Assembly: GCA_002405515.1 (NCBI GenBank)
Contig: DHLZ01000257.1
Location: forward strand, 12,014-25,196
DNA length: 13,183 nucleotides
Direction of reading: 5' to 3'
From: Planctomycetaceae bacterium UBA4655
GTDB lineage: Bacteria > Planctomycetota > Planctomycetia > Pirellulales > UBA1268
In this document: in pieces, positions 5,408-13,085 of the stretch
Numbering within the stretch: position 1 is the first letter of the stretch
Layout: the number at the start of each line of letters is the position of its first letter
Made by a program: the position numbers and the translations under genes
Notes under the pieces: model-generated
What the model was told of the DNA's origin: nothing
Database searches by the model: none
The model's input: the letters and a program-made list of their open reading frames with translations, nothing else

Positions 5408-6859
5408 ATGCGTCCGTTTCGCCCGCCTGGTTCATCGCCGACAACCCGATTTCTGCCATGCGCCGTGATCGGCGCCTGCCTCGTCGTCGGCAGCCCGTGG
5501 CCGCCTCCGGGGCACGCGGCGGATGGCGACGGCTCGAAGGAGACCGCGTCCAAGGAGCCCAAAAAGGACTCCAAGGATGCCGCGAAAAAGGACGAGAAGG
5601 CCGAGCTCGCCGACCGGGTCAAGAGCCTCGAGAAGACCGTCAAGGGACTCACCGACGCCCAGGCCAAGGAGAAGGCGGAGGCGGCGAAGCGGCCGACGGT
5701 GAAGTTCAGCGGGCAGGTGCAGGGGGACTGGGTCTACTTCGGCCAGGACGAGGTGAGCCGCGAGAGCGTCGGCGATCTGCAGGATGGCGCGCAGTTTCGC
5801 CGCGTACGCATCGGAGCGAGGGGCACCGCCTTCGAGGTGCTCGAATATTCGCTCGGCGTCGATTTCGCGCTCGCGAACAACCCGGCCTACCTCGACAACT
5901 ACATCGAGGCCCACGACCTTCCCTACCTGCAGAACCTGCGGTTCGGCCACTTCTTCGAACCCTTCAGCCTCGAGCGGGTGACGCAGAACTTCAACAACAC
6001 GTTCATGGAGCGGTCGCTCGTCGACACGTTCGCCCCGGCGCGAAACATGGGCGTCATGGCCTACGGCAACACCGACGACGAGCGGCAGACCTGGCAGATC
6101 GGCACCTTCCGCACCAACAGCGACAACACCGGCAACGACTCGTTCGACAGCGGGCAGGCGCTCACGCTCCGCCGCACCTGGCTCCCCTGGTACGACGAGG
6201 CGAGCGACGGCCGCTTCTACCTCCACCTCGGCGCGGGCTACAGCTACCGCATGACCGAGAACGACCGGGTGCGGTTCCGCAACACGCCCGAAATCCGCAA
6301 GGCGCAGCCGATCACCGTGCCGTCGTCGAATCCCGGCACGCCCCCCTTCGCGCCGATCTTCGTGGACACCGGCTTCATCCCGGCGAAGGATTTCCAGCTC
6401 TTCGACCCAGAGTTTTCGCTCGTGCTCGGCTCCTTCTCGCTCCAGTCGGAATACGCCTTCGCCGCGGTCGATCAGATCGGCGGCCCGCCGCTGCTCTTCC
6501 ACTCCTACATGGCGCAGGCGAGCTGGTTCCTCACCGGCGAGCATCGTCCCTACGACACGAAGAAGGGCTTGCAGAAGCGGATGGAGGTGCGGAGCCCCTT
6601 CTTCCGCGTCCGCACCCGCTCGCAGGGCATCCAGACCGGCCCGGGGGCCTGGGAGATCACGGCCCGCTACTCGATGATCAATCTCAACGACGAGAACATC
6701 CGCGGCAACAAGCTCGTCGACTTCACCGCCGGCCTCAACTGGTACCTGAACCCCCATACTCGGGTGAAGTTCAACTACATCCGGGCGGCCCTCGACGACC
6801 TCAACAAGGGCAACAGCCTCACCGACATCTACGGCATGCGGTTCGACTACGACTTCTAA
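5408..6859 (+). CDS. O/P-type outer-membrane porin with Lys/Glu-rich coiled-coil N-terminus
   Basis: This is a phosphate-selective-porin-like (OprO/OprP family) beta-barrel for passive entry of small, often anionic, solutes. The 483-residue product has a signal peptide (hydrophobic stretch about residues 15-30, likely cleavage near GHAA at 36-38). A highly charged Lys/Asp/Glu segment with heptad-like leucines follows (about 40-95, ending with LADRVKSLEKTVKGLTDAQ). The barrel begins at VKFSGQVQGDWVYF and shows alternating polar/aromatic strands and family features such as RRVRIGARGTAFEVLEYSLG, LRFGHFFEPFSLE and NTFMERSLVDTF. It ends in phenylalanine (MRFDYDF), the usual signal for outer-membrane assembly. 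The frame is open back to 5003, but the ATG at 5408 is fixed by the signal peptide and ribosome site. It lies next to sulfatase genes, so sulfate or sulfated-sugar transport is possible, but no residue proves it. Confidence 0.92.
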   Translation: MRPFRPPGSSPTTRFLPCAVIGACLVVGSPWPPPGHAADGDGSKETASKEPKKDSKDAAKKDEKAELADRVKSLEKTVKGLTDAQAKEKAEAAKRPTVKFSGQVQGDWVYFGQDEVSRESVGDLQDGAQFRRVRIGARGTAFEVLEYSLGVDFALANNPAYLDNYIEAHDLPYLQNLRFGHFFEPFSLERVTQNFNNTFMERSLVDTFAPARNMGVMAYGNTDDERQTWQIGTFRTNSDNTGNDSFDSGQALTLRRTWLPWYDEASDGRFYLHLGAGYSYRMTENDRVRFRNTPEIRKAQPITVPSSNPGTPPFAPIFVDTGFIPAKDFQLFDPEFSLVLGSFSLQSEYAFAAVDQIGGPPLLFHSYMAQASWFLTGEHRPYDTKKGLQKRMEVRSPFFRVRTRSQGIQTGPGAWEITARYSMINLNDENIRGNKLVDFTAGLNWYLNPHTRVKFNYIRAALDDLNKGNSLTDIYGMRFDYDF

Positions 6860-6920
6860 GGCGACTTTTGAAGCCCATGGCGGCCCGGGGCGGCAGCCGG
6901 GGGGGCGCAATCGCTACCAC

Positions 6921-7411
6921 GCCCGCGGCCGCCAGCGCTGTCGGAAAGAAGTCGCTGCCGATTCCCGGCAGACCGCTCGTCGTTCCGGAAGCGATTTTCG
7001 CCGGCCAGCGGAGGATGCCCGGCACGCGGTGCCCTCCCTCGTGCATCGACCGCTTCCGACCGCGCAGGCCGCCTGCGAGCCCGCGGCCGGGCCCCCTGGC
7101 GCCCTGCCCCTCGGGTCCGTTGTCGCTCGTGAAGAAGACGAGCGTGGATTCGGCGGCACCGATCTCATCGGGCGGTTTCATGAGCGTGCCGAAGGCGTCG
7201 TCGAGCTGCGTCACGTTCGCCCGATACGTCCGCTCCTCCGGATCGGCGATCGCGGTGTGGAGCTTCTCGTAGCGGTCGGCCGAGGCGATCGCCTGCCCGT
7301 TGCGAACGAAGTTCACCGGGAAGGCATGGCCGGGAGCGGCGGTGTTGCCGTAGCAGCCGAGTTCGCCGTAGCCCAGACGTCGGCCAGGAAGAGCACGATG
7401 TTGGGCCGCTT
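6921..7411 (-). pseudogene. Remnant of a second sulfatase: frameshifted, with the catalytic core deleted
   Basis: Homology starts at KRPNIVLFLAD (from 7411 downward), the first strand of a sulfatase. The expected ADDLGYG metal-binding motif is broken: after GAC only GT precedes CTGGGCTACGGC, so one base is missing within the second Asp codon (near 7377). Read in the shifted frame, the text resumes as LGYGELGCYGN, jumps to PGHAFPVNFVRNGQ, jumps again to ASADRYEKLHTAIADPEER and RANVTQLDDAFGTLM, then TLVFFTSDNGPEG, SMHEGGHRVPGILRWP and SDFFPTALAAAG, ending at 6921. The segment with the C-x-P-x-R formylglycine site is absent, as is the whole C-terminal domain. It directly follows the intact sulfatase on the same strand and runs up to the convergent porin end. 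It resembles the planctomycete branch with a PVNFVRNG insertion, and is not a copy of its neighbour. It cannot encode an active enzyme. Confidence 0.85.
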
Positions 7412-8902
7412 CAACGCCGCGGGCGGCGTGGCGAACTGCCGCTCGTAGGCGGTCTTGAACGGGTTGGCCTTCGGGCCGTCGAGATCCTCATTGACGAGAT
7501 CGGGCTGCACGCTCCGCCACCATTCGTCATAGGCGGCGGAGAGGCGGGCAACGACGTCGGGATGCGCCTTCGCGACGTCCACCTTTTCACCCGGATCGGC
7601 CACGACGTCATAGAGTTCCCACGCGTCGGGACTGTTCTGCACATTCACGAGGCTCCACCGGCCTTCGCGGATCCGGCAGTTGCGATGGCCGCTCTCGGCC
7701 GCCTTGCCGCGGTCCCAGCGGCCGACGTGCGTCACGAGCGGCCTGTCGGGCCAGGCGATCCGGCCGCCGCGGAGCAGCGGCGCGAAGCTGCGGCCCTCGA
7801 CCTTTCCCGCGACCGCCGCCGGCAGTTCGACGTCCGCAAGGTCGCACAGCGTCGGCAGGACGTCGATGTGCGCCGTCAGGTCCGGCACGTCGATGCCCTG
7901 CGGCAGATGCCCCTTCCACCGCCAGTACGCCGGCACCCGGGTGCCGCCGCGGTAGGGCGAGACCTTCTGGGCCCGCATCCCGTCGTTGAAGACCTTCGCT
8001 CCCGTGGCCGTGCCGTTGTCGGTGGTGAACACGACGAGTGTGTTCTCCGCGAGGCCCCAATCGTCGAGCCTCGCGAGGAGCCGCCCCATGTTCGAGTCGA
8101 TGTTCTCGATCATGCCGTAGAACTTCGCGATCTTTTCCCGTACTTTCGGGCCGGCGACCCCGGCCGCGTCGAGCTTCGCGCGATATGGCGTGTCGGAGCC
8201 GGGCGGGCAGTCGAGCGGGGCGTGCGGGGCATTGGGCGCGAGGTAGCAGAAGAACGGCTCTCCCGACTTTCGGCGGGTGTCGATCCATTCGAGAGCAGCA
8301 TCGAAAAAGACGTCGGTGCAGTAGCCCTTCGTCCTCACGAACGAGCCGTCGCTGCGGATCACCGGGTCGAAGTAGCGGTTGCCGGGGGCGTCGCCGCAAC
8401 TGCCCGGAAACGATTGCCCGATGCCGCCGCCGCCGTGGATGAAGACCCGGTCGAAGCCACGTCTGCCCGGCTGGTAGGCGTCCTCGTCGCCGAGGTGCCA
8501 CTTGCCGAAGATGCCGGTCGAATAGCCGGCGGTCTTCAGGAGTTCTGGCAGCGTCGTCGCCGAAAGGGCGAGCCGCTCCCGCTCGAAGAGCGTGTGGGTG
8601 ACGCCCGAGCGGAACTCATGCCGGCCGGTCATGAGCGCCGCACGCGTGGGGGAACAGGTCGGGCTCACATGAAACTCGGTGAGCCGCACGCTCTCGTGGT
8701 GCATCCGGTCGAGATTCGGCGTGTGGAGAACCGGGTTGCCGTGGGCCGCGATGTCGCCGTAACCCTGGTCATCGGTCATCACGTAGACGATGTTGGGATG
8801 GCGGTCGGCGGCGTCCGCGAATCCGGCAAGTCCGGCGACGGCGCAGGCAATGGCGATCTCGGGGCGAACCTGCCGCATTCCTGGATCTGCTCGCCGGTGC
8901 AT
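7313..8902 (-). CDS. Secreted arylsulfatase-type sulfatase with an aberrant C-terminal tail
   Basis: Formylglycine sulfatases hydrolyse sulfate esters, often on sulfated polysaccharides, after a Cys is oxidised by a maturation enzyme. From the chosen start (529 residues) a signal peptide precedes HPNIVYVMTDDQGYGD (metal-binding Asp44-Asp45). Then come CSPTR (Cys83 to Arg87, the formylglycine site), GKWHLG (Lys134, His136), LAPNAPHAPL and the second metal pair in VVFTTDNGT (Asp295, Asn296), followed by SPYRGGTRVPAYW. The C-terminal domain runs to VNEDLDGPKANPF. All catalytic residues are present, so it is probably active. The last 32 residues (from KRPNIVLF) come from the decayed neighbour and end at a frameshift stop. 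The frame is open to 8977; starts at 8902 and 8878 both give a good signal peptide, and neither has a strong ribosome site. A maturation enzyme is not in this window. Confidence 0.92.
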   Translation of the reverse strand: MHRRADPGMRQVRPEIAIACAVAGLAGFADAADRHPNIVYVMTDDQGYGDIAAHGNPVLHTPNLDRMHHESVRLTEFHVSPTCSPTRAALMTGRHEFRSGVTHTLFERERLALSATTLPELLKTAGYSTGIFGKWHLGDEDAYQPGRRGFDRVFIHGGGGIGQSFPGSCGDAPGNRYFDPVIRSDGSFVRTKGYCTDVFFDAALEWIDTRRKSGEPFFCYLAPNAPHAPLDCPPGSDTPYRAKLDAAGVAGPKVREKIAKFYGMIENIDSNMGRLLARLDDWGLAENTLVVFTTDNGTATGAKVFNDGMRAQKVSPYRGGTRVPAYWRWKGHLPQGIDVPDLTAHIDVLPTLCDLADVELPAAVAGKVEGRSFAPLLRGGRIAWPDRPLVTHVGRWDRGKAAESGHRNCRIREGRWSLVNVQNSPDAWELYDVVADPGEKVDVAKAHPDVVARLSAAYDEWWRSVQPDLVNEDLDGPKANPFKTAYERQFATPPAALKRPNIVLFLADVWATANSAATATPPLPAMPSR

Positions 8903-9071
8903 GCCAAAATTTTCGCGGTCGCCCGGGCATGGTCGAGCGATTCCCGCGGGCCACCCTCGAAAGGCCGGCGGGTACACTCGTGAGGTCCTAGCATCTGCTG
9001 CCGCAGGCCAGCGATCAAGCCGGTCGTCGGAAAATTTCGTGCTCGTTCACCGCCTTTTTGAAAGTCGCCGC
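8903..9071. promoter_or_regulatory. Divergent promoter region with two AT-rich palindromes
   Basis: This 169-bp gap separates the sulfatase from the epimerase. It contains AAAATTTT (8906-8913), close to the sulfatase start, and GAAAATTTC (9030-9038), 34 bp before the epimerase ATG. Each is followed by a similar CG(C/T)G sequence. These are the AT-richest points nearby and could be promoter melting regions or paired operator half-sites. No -35/-10 pair is certain. Confidence 0.35.
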
Positions 9072-10082
9072 ATGAAGCTTCTCGTCACCGGCGCAACGGG
9101 TTTCCTCGGCGGCTGGCTCGTGCGGCGGCTGCTCGCCGAGGGGCACGACATCCGGATCATCCGCCGCACGAGGGCGGTAGACGAACTCGCAGAACTGCCG
9201 ATCGAGAGCGTGCCCGGCGACGTCACCGACGTCGAGAGCCTCCGGGCGGCCTGCCAGGGCATCGACACGGTGTTTCATCTGGCGGGCGTCATCGGCTACA
9301 CCCCGCGGGAGCGGCGGGCGATGGAGGAGGTCAACGTCGGCGGCACGGCCAACGTCCTCGCCGCCTGCCGCGACCGGGGCGTCCGCAAGCTCGTCTACGC
9401 AAGCTCGGTCGCGGCGATCGGCGCGAGCACGGACGGCACGCCCCTCACCGAGGACTCCCCCTTCGCGATCCACCCGCTCGACCTCGGATACTTCGAGACG
9501 AAGCACCGCGCGGAGGAACTCGTGCGGGAGGCCGTTCTGGCGGGATCGATCGACGCCATGATGGTCAACCCGACCACGATCTACGGCCCCGGCGACGTGA
9601 AGAAGGGAACCCGCCGCACGCAGTGCCGCGTCGCGGAGGGAAGGCTGCGATTCTTCCCGCCCGGCGGCGTGGGCGTCGTCGCGGTCGAGGACGTGATCGA
9701 CGCCTTCATGGCGGTCTGGCGGCGTGGACGGCCGGGAGAACGGTACATCTGCAACGGGGAGAACCTGCTCTTCGGCGATCTCTTCGCGATGATCGCCCGC
9801 GAGGCCGGTGCGAGGCCGCCGTCGATCCGGCTGCCGAAGGCGGCGACGATCGCGATCGGCCGGGCGGGAGACCTGCTCGGGGCGGTCGGCCTTCCGGCGC
9901 CGCTTGAAAGCGAGACGGCGAGGGCGGCCGTGCTCTACCACTGGTTCGATGCGTCGAAGGCCAAACGCGAACTGGGCCTGAGCTTCAAGCCGGCCTCGCA
10001 GGCGATCGCCGCGAGCGTGCGATGGATGAGGGACTATGGCCGGCTCGAGGTCCCTCCACGAATCCGGAGAAATTTCCCATGA
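9072..10082 (+). CDS. NAD-dependent epimerase/dehydratase (extended SDR family)
   Basis: Extended SDR enzymes act on nucleotide sugars, dihydroflavonol-like alcohols or other hydroxy/keto compounds with NAD(P). The 336-residue product starts with the glycine-rich NAD loop VTGATGFLGG (G7, G10, G13). DVTD and VFHLAGVIG follow, then NVGGTANVL, YASSVAAIG (catalytic serine) and YFETK (Tyr140, Lys144), the catalytic pair. The later NPTTIYGPGD, VVAVEDVIDAF and ERYICNGEN match the substrate-binding half. Relatives include dihydroflavonol-4-reductase-like and hopanoid-associated sugar epimerases, but I cannot choose among them. The frame is open further upstream to 8790, overlapping the sulfatase, so the Met at 9072, which begins the Rossmann fold, is the sensible start. 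Its TGA overlaps the next gene's ATG, implying co-expression. Confidence 0.93.
   Translation: MKLLVTGATGFLGGWLVRRLLAEGHDIRIIRRTRAVDELAELPIESVPGDVTDVESLRAACQGIDTVFHLAGVIGYTPRERRAMEEVNVGGTANVLAACRDRGVRKLVYASSVAAIGASTDGTPLTEDSPFAIHPLDLGYFETKHRAEELVREAVLAGSIDAMMVNPTTIYGPGDVKKGTRRTQCRVAEGRLRFFPPGGVGVVAVEDVIDAFMAVWRRGRPGERYICNGENLLFGDLFAMIAREAGARPPSIRLPKAATIAIGRAGDLLGAVGLPAPLESETARAAVLYHWFDASKAKRELGLSFKPASQAIAASVRWMRDYGRLEVPPRIRRNFP
10066..10082 (+). promoter_or_regulatory. Ribosome site and ATGA overlap coupling epimerase and isomerase
   Basis: GGAGA (10066-10070) lies eight bases before the ATG at 10079. The epimerase stop is TGA at 10080-10082. The shared ATGA suits translational coupling and fixes the isomerase start. 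Confidence 0.8.
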
Positions 10083-10924
10083 ACCGCTTTTCCCGTCGCG
10101 AGATGCTCCGTGCCGCAGCCATGGCCTCCGCCGGCAGCCTCGCCTCGCCCGTTTCGCCGATTTCCCGGGCGGCCATCGCCGCGGCCGCGAAGCCGTTCAC
10201 GCTCGGCATCCAGCTCTACTCGCTGCGGGGCTTCCCGTTCGAGCAAGCGATTGCCCACGCGAAGGCCCTCGGGTTCGAGGCGGTCGAGCTTTATTCCGGC
10301 ATGCTGCCCCTGAACGCATCGGCCGAGGAGATCGCCTCCGTGCGGAAGCAGGTGGCCGATCTCGGGCTCGCGATCTCGGCCCACGGCGTCAACGGCTTCG
10401 GCGGCGACGCGGCCGCCAACCGCAAGGTCTTCGAGTTCGCGAAGGCCGCGGGCATCGGCATCATCACATGCGACCCTGCCCCCGAGGCGTTCGCGAGCCT
10501 CGACGGGCTCGTGAAAGAGTTCGACGTCCGCCTCGCGATCCACAACCACGGGCCCAGGCACCGCTACAACAAGGCGATCGACGTGCTCCGCGCGATCGAG
10601 GGCCGCGACGAACGGATCGGGGCCTGCGCCGACCTCGGCCACTTCATCCGCTCCGGCGAAAAACCGGTCGAGGTGATCCGGCTGCTCGCCGGGCGTCTCT
10701 ACGGCATCCACCTCAAGGACTTCGCCGAGATGCAGGACAAGACAAAGGGGGTCATCCTCGGCAAGGGGCACGTCGACGTCCCGGCGGTGTTCGCGGCGCT
10801 CGAGCGGGCGAAGTTTCCCGCCGACGGCGCCCTGTCGCTGGAATACGAGGAGAACCCCGAGAACCCGATCGACGACATCCGCGAGTGCGCCGAGGTCGCA
10901 AGAGCCGCGATGAAGGCGACCTGA
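10079..10924 (+). CDS. Tat-exported sugar phosphate isomerase/epimerase-like TIM-barrel protein
   Basis: Proteins of the xylose-isomerase-like TIM-barrel family (AP endonuclease 2 superfamily, including IolE- and YcjR-type enzymes) isomerise or epimerise sugars and keto-sugars using a divalent metal. The 281 residues start with a twin-arginine signal (FSRREML at 4-10, then Ala/Ser-rich to about 37). Barrel strands carry GIQLYSLRG (43-51), FEAVELYSG with Glu70, ISAHGVNG, IHNHG (154-158), ACADLGHFIRSG (182-193; Asp185, His188), GIHLKDF (209-215) and LSLEYEENP with Glu255. These are the usual positions of metal and catalytic residues. It shares ATGA with the epimerase gene upstream, so the two probably act on related substrates, although this one carries an export signal and the epimerase does not. 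It converges on the ABC/CPBP gene with a 19-bp gap. The exact reaction is unknown. Confidence 0.92.
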   Translation: MNRFSRREMLRAAAMASAGSLASPVSPISRAAIAAAAKPFTLGIQLYSLRGFPFEQAIAHAKALGFEAVELYSGMLPLNASAEEIASVRKQVADLGLAISAHGVNGFGGDAAANRKVFEFAKAAGIGIITCDPAPEAFASLDGLVKEFDVRLAIHNHGPRHRYNKAIDVLRAIEGRDERIGACADLGHFIRSGEKPVEVIRLLAGRLYGIHLKDFAEMQDKTKGVILGKGHVDVPAVFAALERAKFPADGALSLEYEENPENPIDDIRECAEVARAAMKAT

Positions 10925-10943
10925 CCGATCGGCTGGAAGCGGT

Positions 10944-13085
10944 TCAACGGGCGGCGCTCCGAGCCTCTCGCCAGACGATGAAGCCCCCGACGATCGCGAC
11001 GGCCGCACCGACGGCCGGCACCCAGAGCGGCCACGACGCCGCGTCGGAGTCGGGCGACGCCGTGCCCCCCGCGGCGAGCACGACCGCGATCGGCACGCTG
11101 TTGTGCGCCGCGTGGCAGACGATCCCCGGCAGCAGGCTTCCGGTCGCCATCGCCATCCACCCGAGGGCGATCCCGAGCACGAAGGTCGTCGGCATCCGCT
11201 CCGGAAGCAGGTGCACCGCCGCGAAAAACGCCGCCTGGGCCGCGACCGCCGCCACCCGACGGATTCGGTCGGGCCGCTCTCCGGCGAGCCCCGAGAGCAC
11301 CCAGCCGCGGAAGACGACCTCCTCGCAGACCGCCGGCAGGACCGCGATCAGGATCCACGACAGCCAGACCGGCCGCTCCATCACGAGCTTGATCAGCCGC
11401 GCCGCAAGCGCCCTCATTTCCGCCGAGGCGTCTTCGCCGACGAGCACGAGCACCGCCGCGGCGCCGACCACGAACAGGCCGATGCCGACCAGGGCCGCCC
11501 CGGCGACCGTCGTCCACAGGCTCCGCCCCCGCGCCGGCAGCGCGAGCCGCAGCGTGCGACGGAGATCGACCCGCTGCCACCAGGCGAGCGCGAGAAGCGG
11601 GATCACGAGCGAGACCGCCTGCTGCACGGGAATCGCCACGAGGAGGTCGTCGGGCACGATCGCCTGGAGGTACCAGAGCCCGGCCACGGCGGCCGCCGCC
11701 GGGGCGATCGCCTGGGGCACGGTCGGCAGGGGGCGGAACGCCGGCCGAGAGAGGATGCCGTCCGCGGCATCCGGCCCGCGAAAGAGGACCTCCTCATCGA
11801 CGAGAAACGACGCCGTGGCCCGTACGAGCATCGCCACGACGAGCCCCGCCGAGACGAGCGTGACGACCAGAGGGCCGAGCAGGGCGGCGGCCGCCCGCAG
11901 GGGGCTCTCCGCCTGGCCGACGAGCACCGCCTCCTTGGCCACGACGACCTGCCCCGAGAACGGCACGGCGGACAGCACGCTCGACGCGGTCGCGGACGGC
12001 CCGATCGCGAGCCCCGACAGCAGGCTCACGACGATGATCACGGGAGTGAGGCTGTGCTGGGCTTCCTTCGTGCTCCGCGACCAGGCGGTGACGGCCAGGC
12101 AGAGCGCCGTGCCGATCGCCGCGAGGGCCGTGAAGCTCGCAAGCGCGATCGCGAAACCGACCGCCGATTGCCGCGGAACGAGCGAGAGGTGCGCGGGCAG
12201 CAGCCGCTGCGTGACGGCGGCCGTCATGCCGATCGACAGGACGTTGGAAAAGAGCGTGAGCATCGTGACGACGAACACGGAGACGAACTTCCCGAAGGCG
12301 AACTCCCACGGGCTGCAGGGGGCGATCAGGAGGGTCTCGATCGTGCCTCGCTCCTTCTCGCCGGCGATCGCATCGACGGCGGGGTAATAGCCGCCGGTGA
12401 GCGTGAGCACCGCGAGGAGCATCAGGATGGCGCCCACGAGCGTCGGGTTGCCGAGCTGCTGCACGGGCACCGTCGGCTTGCCGAAGAGGTCGATGAACGA
12501 GATCTCCGGTGGATCGAGCACCGCAGCCTGAAGGCCGGCGTTCTCGAGCCGTGACAGCCTCGCCTCCCGCACGACGGCGCCGAGCACGACGCCGCACTGC
12601 TCGCGGATCACCGGCGACGTCGGACGGCTCGAGGGGAGCGTGGCGACGAATCTCGCCATGCCCGTCTCGTCGAGCGTCGGGACGAGGCCCGCCGGCAGGT
12701 CGATCCACAGGTCGGCCCGCCCGGCCTCGAGCAGGGCCTTCGCCCGCTTCGGCGACGTCGCCTCGACACGCAGCTTCGACGGCCACGTGGCGGGATCGCC
12801 CGCTTCCTGCAATCGCTCGATCCGCGACACAAACTCGTCCGATTCCTCCCCGGAGACCACGATCGACAACCGCGTGCGGGCGGGCGCGTCCTCCCGCTCA
12901 CGGATCGCCGTCCGCACGCCGACGGTGCTCGACACCGCCACGATCGGGTACATGAGCATCGGCAGGAAGAGCGTGATGAAGAGCGTCCTGCGGTCGCGGA
13001 GGCTCTCGAGCAGGTCCCGGGAGGCGATCCCGAAAATCCTCCCGATCCATCCCGCCCTTTCCATGCGTCCCGGCTGCCCGCTCAT
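10944..13085 (-). CDS. ABC-2 type permease fused to a CPBP intramembrane protease
   Basis: The 713-residue product has two parts. The first (about 1-430) is a NatB-like ABC-2 permease. It has a membrane segment after RRTLFITLFLPML, a large extracytoplasmic domain (about 60-215), the family motif GEKERGTIETLL (242-253) and five or so further membrane helices. The second part (about 450-713) is a CPBP (CAAX-protease/bacteriocin-processing) domain with its three motifs complete: EExxxR at Glu588, Glu589 and Arg593; FxxxH at Phe621 and His625; HxxxN at His658 and Asn662. Both halves sit in the membrane. The ATPase gene just upstream shares an ATGA with it, so this is the membrane part of an export complex. 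I recall similar fusions annotated in planctomycetes. Coupled export and cleavage is a natural idea, but cargo and proteolysis are unproven. Confidence 0.93.
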   Translation of the reverse strand: MSGQPGRMERAGWIGRIFGIASRDLLESLRDRRTLFITLFLPMLMYPIVAVSSTVGVRTAIREREDAPARTRLSIVVSGEESDEFVSRIERLQEAGDPATWPSKLRVEATSPKRAKALLEAGRADLWIDLPAGLVPTLDETGMARFVATLPSSRPTSPVIREQCGVVLGAVVREARLSRLENAGLQAAVLDPPEISFIDLFGKPTVPVQQLGNPTLVGAILMLLAVLTLTGGYYPAVDAIAGEKERGTIETLLIAPCSPWEFAFGKFVSVFVVTMLTLFSNVLSIGMTAAVTQRLLPAHLSLVPRQSAVGFAIALASFTALAAIGTALCLAVTAWSRSTKEAQHSLTPVIIVVSLLSGLAIGPSATASSVLSAVPFSGQVVVAKEAVLVGQAESPLRAAAALLGPLVVTLVSAGLVVAMLVRATASFLVDEEVLFRGPDAADGILSRPAFRPLPTVPQAIAPAAAAVAGLWYLQAIVPDDLLVAIPVQQAVSLVIPLLALAWWQRVDLRRTLRLALPARGRSLWTTVAGAALVGIGLFVVGAAAVLVLVGEDASAEMRALAARLIKLVMERPVWLSWILIAVLPAVCEEVVFRGWVLSGLAGERPDRIRRVAAVAAQAAFFAAVHLLPERMPTTFVLGIALGWMAMATGSLLPGIVCHAAHNSVPIAVVLAAGGTASPDSDAASWPLWVPAVGAAVAIVGGFIVWREARSAAR

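Noticed and set aside
5432..6910. A 492-codon open frame on the minus strand opposite the porin
   Set aside because: The sense strand encodes a complete porin with signal peptide and terminal Phe; the antisense product has only biased V/E/A/R composition.
6866..6910. G/C-rich stretch just after the porin as a terminator
   Set aside because: Only a five-base-pair stem can be drawn and no T-tract follows.
7562..8983. A long plus-strand open frame opposite the sulfatase
   Set aside because: The sulfatase on the minus strand has every catalytic motif, so the opposite frame is a shadow.
10036..12387. A 783-codon open frame on the plus strand across the isomerase and permease genes
   Set aside because: It runs out of frame through the isomerase and antisense through the permease; both of these have intact motifs in their own frames.
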